From: Erysipelothrix sp. UBA3383
GTDB lineage: Bacteria > Bacillota_I > Bacilli_A > Erysipelotrichales > Erysipelotrichaceae
DNA length: 8,069 bases
Direction: 5' to 3'
NCBI GenBank assembly: GCA_002358955.1
Contig: DEPV01000104.1
Span: 1-8,069, forward strand
Shown one piece after another: positions 6,648 to 8,069 of the stretch. The translations under genes and the position numbers were made by a program. Under the pieces are notes generated by a model, which saw nothing but the letters and a program-made list of their open reading frames with translations, searched no databases and had not been told where the DNA came from. Positions within the stretch are counted from its first letter, which is position 1; each line of letters begins with the position of its first letter.

Positions 6648-7517
6648 TTATAATTTATTCAGTATATAAACTGCATATTCTACTTTATTTTCATTATCTT
6701 GTAATTCCAAGTTTGGATTCAATGCTTGGATGCAACTTTCTTTCACAAGTTTATTATGATTTAAGACCGATCCTCCAAAAGCAATTTTAGTAGGTCCATC
6801 GGTTTTAAACCCATTCGCAAGTTTGGCTAATTCTCTTCCTGCATCTTTATAGATACTTTGAATCGACAGATCTTCAGAGTCCGCAAATAGCTTTCCTAAA
6901 CCTGCAACTGTAAAACGGAACGTTTTGGGTGAATCATTAAGTATAGCAACCAGCTCAAAAGGTGATTCCATATTGAAATGCTTCATGATGGTATCATAAA
7001 TTTCATTGCGTTCTAAACGTTCATCCACTTGTTGTGTAAATAATTCTAGAATCTTTTTTCCAATCCAAAAACCACTGCCTTCATCACCAATTTGATAGCC
7101 AAATCCACCTTGTCGGTGTACTTTGTGACCATCATTATACATGGCAATGGAGCCTGTTCCAGAAATTAGAAAAATACCTTCTTCACCATTGAGTGCTGCA
7201 ATCATTGCTAATTGTGAATCACTCATTAATCGTGCTTGAGGAAACACAGATAAAACTGCCGAAGCAATTTGCCCTCGAACTACAGGGTCTGAACCATAAC
7301 CACCCAGTCCCATTACAATCTTGAATTCTTCAGGATGATACCCTTTGTCTTTAAACATTTTATAAACTTCTTGAAACCCCTGATTCATGGTTTCATAATC
7401 AACACTCATAAAATGAAGACTTGGATAAGATATTGATTCAATAGCTTCACCATGCTCATTAAATAGAATAAAGGAGGTGGATGTACCGCCCCCGTCTACT
7501 CCTAAATACAAACTCAT
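6648..7517 (-). CDS. murK: BadF/BadG-type N-acetylglucosamine / N-acetylmuramic acid kinase (MurK-like)
   Basis: This is an ASKHA-fold ATP-dependent sugar kinase of 289 residues. It shows phosphate-1 motif GVDGGGT at 6-12, likely catalytic Asp100 in MSDSQ, phosphate-2 motif LISGTGSIA at 118-126, GDEGSGFWIG at 144-153 and adenosine motif FGGSVL at 247-252, all as in the BcrAD/BadFG and NAGK group. MurK of Clostridium acetobutylicum, of the same family, phosphorylates both MurNAc and GlcNAc at O6. The start overlaps the mupG stop by ATGA (7514-7517) and only a weak GAG-type ribosome binding site precedes it, so translation is probably coupled to mupG. MupG releases free GlcNAc, making GlcNAc the most likely main substrate and GlcNAc-6P the product; MurNAc is a second candidate. 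A purely GlcNAc or glucosamine kinase cannot be excluded from sequence. Confidence 0.85.
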   Translation of the reverse strand: MSLYLGVDGGGTSTSFILFNEHGEAIESISYPSLHFMSVDYETMNQGFQEVYKMFKDKGYHPEEFKIVMGLGGYGSDPVVRGQIASAVLSVFPQARLMSDSQLAMIAALNGEEGIFLISGTGSIAMYNDGHKVHRQGGFGYQIGDEGSGFWIGKKILELFTQQVDERLERNEIYDTIMKHFNMESPFELVAILNDSPKTFRFTVAGLGKLFADSEDLSIQSIYKDAGRELAKLANGFKTDGPTKIAFGGSVLNHNKLVKESCIQALNPNLELQDNENKVEYAVYILNKL

Positions 7518-8069
7518 AGTGTCATCTCAAATTTCTGCCATGGACGAATTTTATCAAGTAAGAATACTTCTTCCTCAACAATACGACCAATCACATTTGA
7601 TTTACCGGTATTTATCATATCGTTTTTAGCAATGTTTAATTCTCCAGCATAATGGCCAAAGTCATCACTCTCAATTACAATGTCTCCACGTTTAATCATT
7701 TCAGGAGCATTGATCAGTGGGAATCCTTGCCCTTTATATTTAACACGTGACATGGTTGAACGTACCATGTTCTCGTTAATATCCCCACGGTTAAAATGTG
7801 GTTCTTCCAGTACAATCTTTGTAAACAGTTCTGGAATTCCTTCATTCAATTCAACTTTAAGGTTTAATTTCTCTAAGTTTACTTTCTTAATTTCTTCCAT
7901 TTCTTCATCACTTGGAACAAAGTTAGAAATGATAATATCATCAATCACATTACGTGCAACATAGTCTTTTAATTGAACATGCACAGGTAAGTAACGGTGA
8001 GCTTCAAGTGTAACAAGACCATCATCTACTGGCCAAGGACCATATGCACTTGGGTTTTGACTTGCAATG
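7514..8069 (-). CDS. mupG: 6-phospho-N-acetylmuramidase MupG (DUF871), C-terminal part; 5' end outside window
   Basis: The frame is open to the right edge and shows the last 184 residues; family members are about 360 residues, so about half is visible. An internal GTG at 7984 is not the true start, because family-like sequence continues upstream of it (YGPWP, then DDGLVTLEAHRYLP, visible residues 9-28). The visible part covers the end of the N-terminal TIM-barrel glycosidase domain and the C-terminal cyclophilin-like domain (ending RIVEEEVFLLDKIRPW). MupG of Staphylococcus aureus is a cytoplasmic exo-enzyme that hydrolyses MurNAc-6P-GlcNAc, imported by a PTS, to MurNAc-6P and GlcNAc. Here both products have a dedicated enzyme next door: MurQ for MurNAc-6P and the MurK-like kinase for GlcNAc. 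The stop overlaps the kinase start. The catalytic residues lie outside the visible part, so activity cannot be judged. Confidence 0.85.
   Translation of the reverse strand, partial: IASQNPSAYGPWPVDDGLVTLEAHRYLPVHVQLKDYVARNVIDDIIISNFVPSDEEMEEIKKVNLEKLNLKVELNEGIPELFTKIVLEEPHFNRGDINENMVRSTMSRVKYKGQGFPLINAPEMIKRGDIVIESDDFGHYAGELNIAKNDMINTGKSNVIGRIVEEEVFLLDKIRPWQKFEMTL

Noticed and set aside
7680..7964. 94-codon plus-strand frame inside mupG
   Set aside because: It is antisense to mupG, rich in Ser, Leu and Ile, with no recognisable domain or ribosome binding site.

Overview
The window looks like a chromosomal piece of a low-GC Gram-positive bacterium (Bacillota). The base composition is AT-rich, strong AAGGAGG-type ribosome binding sites precede several genes, spacing is very tight, and the protein families (MetQ lipoprotein, MupG/DUF871, BadF-type amino sugar kinase, RpiR-type MurR) fit that group. 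An Erysipelotrichia-like host is possible, but that is only an impression. No mobile element, RNA gene or CRISPR array is visible.

Left part, plus strand (1-3157): the end of an M20-family metallopeptidase gene, then metN, metI and metQ. These form one tightly packed operon: ATGA overlap at peptidase/metN, 20-nt overlap at metN/metI, 15-nt gap at metI/metQ. Together they encode a MetNIQ-type ABC importer for methionine (ATPase, permease, substrate-binding lipoprotein) and a cytoplasmic peptidase/amidohydrolase that may free or process the imported substrate. The operon's promoter lies upstream of the window. It ends at a strong hairpin terminator at 3182-3213.

Right part, minus strand (8069 down to 3273): six genes in transcription order: mupG (C-terminal half only, entering from the right edge), murK-like kinase, murR-like regulator, murQ, anmK and a small lactose/cellobiose-type PTS IIB protein. 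This is a salvage cluster for cell-wall amino sugars. MupG splits MurNAc-6P-GlcNAc. The kinase can phosphorylate the released GlcNAc (and/or MurNAc). AnmK brings 1,6-anhydro-MurNAc into the pathway as MurNAc-6P. MurQ removes D-lactate to give GlcNAc-6P. MurR, with a sugar-phosphate-sensing SIS domain, probably controls the set. A sigma-A-like promoter overlapped by an inverted repeat lies between murR and murQ (5672-5718), so murQ-anmK-IIB can be transcribed separately. The two operons converge on a 115-nt gap (3158-3272) holding a terminator for each direction.

Every gene belongs to a known family. The most unusual points are the combination of MupG, MurK-type kinase, AnmK and MurQ in one cluster, the lone cellobiose-type IIB as its last gene, and the operator-covered, very short-leader promoter of murQ.
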